Below, piece by piece: positions 31,500-32,837 of a stretch of DNA of 32,837 nucleotides (position 1 is the stretch's first letter; each line of letters opens with the position of its first letter). Below the pieces are notes generated by a model, which saw only the letters and a list, made by a program, of their open reading frames with translations, made no database searches and was not told the origin of the DNA. The stretch is taken from positions 1 through 32,837 of the forward strand of contig CACYBN010000106.1 in NCBI GenBank assembly GCA_902772675.1, read 5' to 3'. The DNA is from an uncultured Erysipelotrichaceae bacterium (GTDB taxonomy: Bacteria; Bacillota_I; Bacilli_A; RF39; UBA660). The translations under genes were made by a program, and so were the position numbers.

Positions 31500-32738
31500 A
31501 TGATTAAAAAAATAATACAAGTCATAATATTTATATTATCTTTAATTATATTTATGCTTTGTTTAGTTAATTCATCTTTTAGTTTTACTTATACTATTAA
31601 AAGTGGTAAAAAACCATATTATACTAAAGTAAGTGAAAAGATGATTATCATTAACTATAATAATAGTGTTAAATCAGTAAAATATTGTTTTACAACAAAT
31701 TCAACATGTGATGACTACTTAGATTATAGTATTAATAAGAGTGATAAAATAATTACTGTTAAAATTGATTATCCAGAATATGAAATGGAACAACATATAT
31801 GTATTAAAGTAGAAAATGAAAATGATGAAGATGTTTATTGTAATCCTAAATATTATCATGTAGATAATTCATTACCTGTTATTGAGAAAAAATATGAAAC
31901 AGTTATTCTTGATAAGAGTAAAAAGTTTAGATTAGAAGATTTTTATGATGTATCATCTTCAGTTGGAATAAGTAGTTTTAAATGTTCTTTAACTGATAAA
32001 ACTATTGCTACAGGTAATATTGGTTGTAAGGCTGTTTCTAATAATGGATTAAGTTTATCAATTGATCAAAAAGTATATTATGATCAAGAATTTAAACTTG
32101 AAGGTAAAAAGATAGCTTTCTTTGGAGATAGTATTACTGCTGCTATAAAAGATGGATTTCGAGGATATGCTGGAAGAGTTGGATTAGCTAATTATATGGA
32201 TTGGTATAATTTTGCTAGAAGTGGTGCTAAAATAACTAATTCTAATAATCAAATAATTGAGCAAATACAAAAAGAAAAAAATAATGATTATGATTATATT
32301 ATTTTACAGGGTGGAATTAATGATGCTAGAGATAACGTTGAATTAGGAGAAATATCTAGTTCTTTTGAAGTAGAAGATTTCAGTGAGAGAACTTTTGCAG
32401 GTTCTTTAGAAACATTATTCTATTATACAAAAAAATATAATCCTAATAGTACGATTGGATTTATTATTACATATCAAACTCCTAATAGTAATTGGACTTA
32501 TGCTAGAGATAGAGAAGATCAAGTTGAATTAGTTAGAAAGATATGTAAGAAGTGGGAAATACCATATCTAGATTTATATGATGGAGTAGTTTATGAATCA
32601 GGTAAAACAAGAAGTTATTCTGATATTTTAAAAGTAAATACAGGTGGATATTTCTATTATAAGAATGATGTTCATCTAACACCTGCAGGTTATGATATTA
32701 TTTCTAAATATGTATCTATTTGGTTAAAAACTTTATAG
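31500..32738 (+). CDS. Exported SGNH/GDSL hydrolase with cysteine-rich N-terminal domains
   Basis: A 412-residue protein. Residues ~5-24 are a signal anchor. Residues ~30-200 form one or two small beta domains with paired cysteines (63/70, 101/114, 162/176). Residues ~203-412 are an SGNH hydrolase: block I FFGDSIT (Ser 211), block II Gly 242 in ARSGAK, block III GGINDA (Asn 274) and block V NDVHLTPAGY (Asp 390, His 392). The catalytic set is complete, so it should be an active esterase outside the cell, probably an O-deacetylase or acyl transferase acting on surface glycans. The next gene starts like an acyltransferase-3 protein, the usual partner of SGNH domains in OatA-type enzymes, which supports that reading. 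Confidence 0.88.
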   Translation: MIKKIIQVIIFILSLIIFMLCLVNSSFSFTYTIKSGKKPYYTKVSEKMIIINYNNSVKSVKYCFTTNSTCDDYLDYSINKSDKIITVKIDYPEYEMEQHICIKVENENDEDVYCNPKYYHVDNSLPVIEKKYETVILDKSKKFRLEDFYDVSSSVGISSFKCSLTDKTIATGNIGCKAVSNNGLSLSIDQKVYYDQEFKLEGKKIAFFGDSITAAIKDGFRGYAGRVGLANYMDWYNFARSGAKITNSNNQIIEQIQKEKNNDYDYIILQGGINDARDNVELGEISSSFEVEDFSERTFAGSLETLFYYTKKYNPNSTIGFIITYQTPNSNWTYARDREDQVELVRKICKKWEIPYLDLYDGVVYESGKTRSYSDILKVNTGGYFYYKNDVHLTPAGYDIISKYVSIWLKTL

Positions 32739-32760
32739 AAAGGGAAACCTTTCTTTTTCT
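32737..32760 (+). terminator. Intrinsic terminator with GAAA tetraloop
   Basis: AGAAAGG (32737-32743), GAAA loop, CCTTTCT (32748-32754), then Ts. It overlaps the stop codon of the SGNH hydrolase gene. Confidence 0.8.
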
Positions 32761-32763
32761 TTA

Positions 32764-32772
32764 TGATATAAT
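32764..32772 (+). promoter_or_regulatory. Extended -10 promoter of the last, truncated gene
   Basis: TGATATAAT, with the GGTGAT ribosome site starting six bases later at 32779. Confidence 0.6.
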
Positions 32773-32787
32773 GAAGATGGTGATAAT

Positions 32788-32837
32788 ATGAGAAATCATG
32801 GAATAGATTTACTTAAGATATATGCTATGTTTTTAAT
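32788..32837 (+). CDS. Acyltransferase family 3 protein, first 16 codons only
   Basis: The ATG at 32788-32790 lies four bases after a GGTGAT site and opens a frame that runs off the right edge, encoding MRNHGIDLLKIYAMFL. This closely matches the standard beginning of acyltransferase-3 (OatA/WecH-type) membrane proteins, in which a short Arg-x-x-x-Ile-Asp-x-Leu-Lys/Arg stretch leads into the first helix. Such proteins move acyl groups across the membrane onto surface polymers. Its placement next to the exported SGNH hydrolase fits a split acyltransferase/SGNH pair. Only 50 bases are available, so this rests on a short motif. Confidence 0.6.
   Translation, partial: MRNHGIDLLKIYAMFL

Noticed and set aside
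1..32837. Prophage, insertion sequence or CRISPR content
   Set aside because: No integrase, transposase, terminase, Cas motif, regular direct repeats or terminal inverted repeats were seen. Composition is uniform throughout.

Overview
The window is very AT-rich and is packed with genes on both strands. It looks like the chromosome of a low-GC Gram-positive bacterium (Bacillota, probably an uncultured Bacilli lineage close to the Mollicutes). The case rests on pervasive A/T codon choice with AGA arginine codons, AGGTGA/AAGGAGG-type ribosome binding sites, a GatCAB amidotransferase, an LTA synthase-type enzyme and cell-wall enzymes. TGA is used as a stop (for example at 3851-3853, 4069-4071 and 9105-9107), so this is not a recoded Mollicute, and the envelope genes argue for a walled Gram-positive cell. 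The exact taxon cannot be fixed from the sequence alone. I saw no tRNA, rRNA, CRISPR array, insertion sequence or phage gene, and no gene-free stretch longer than about 130 bp.

Layout. 1-672 (minus): a truncated, membrane-anchored, possibly transglutaminase-like protein and a small multi-spanning membrane protein. 783-2898 (plus): an FAD-dependent dehydrogenase-like protein, then two small helical unknowns. 2966-5506 (plus): a YitT-family membrane protein, YidD and an exported polysaccharide deacetylase with Ig-like repeats. 5533-6165 (minus): a Bax inhibitor-1 family protein. 6274-10020 (plus): a CobW-type GTPase, a pilin-like/SleB-like fusion hydrolase, a lipoprotein and a TtcA-like tRNA thiolase. 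10021-10812 (minus): a CmpB-type membrane protein. 10891-11451 (plus): an exported thioredoxin-like protein.

11518-18173 is the least explained part. A plus-strand pair of unknown proteins (789 and 113 aa) converges on a minus-strand four-gene operon. That operon encodes a large membrane-anchored helical protein, two small proteins and a Ycf46-like AAA+ ATPase. It is my best candidate for an undescribed system.

18304-23785 (plus) is housekeeping: formate-tetrahydrofolate ligase, a 170-aa unknown, and gatC-gatA-gatB. 23839-27193 is an operon with a small anchored protein, a double solute-binding-domain/GGDEF protein with an altered signature, and a YihY-family membrane protein. 27254 to the end is envelope-related: an LTA synthase-like enzyme with an anchored partner, a degenerate glycosyltransferase-like protein, an exported SGNH hydrolase, and the first 16 codons of an acyltransferase-3 family protein.

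Genes are separated by short hairpin terminators, often placed directly before the next TATAAT box. The -10 box often lies only 5-12 bases before an AGGTGA ribosome binding site, so 5' leaders should be extremely short. The GGTGA site often creates a false in-frame GTG or TTG start. Several starts were therefore moved to the ATG that follows the site.
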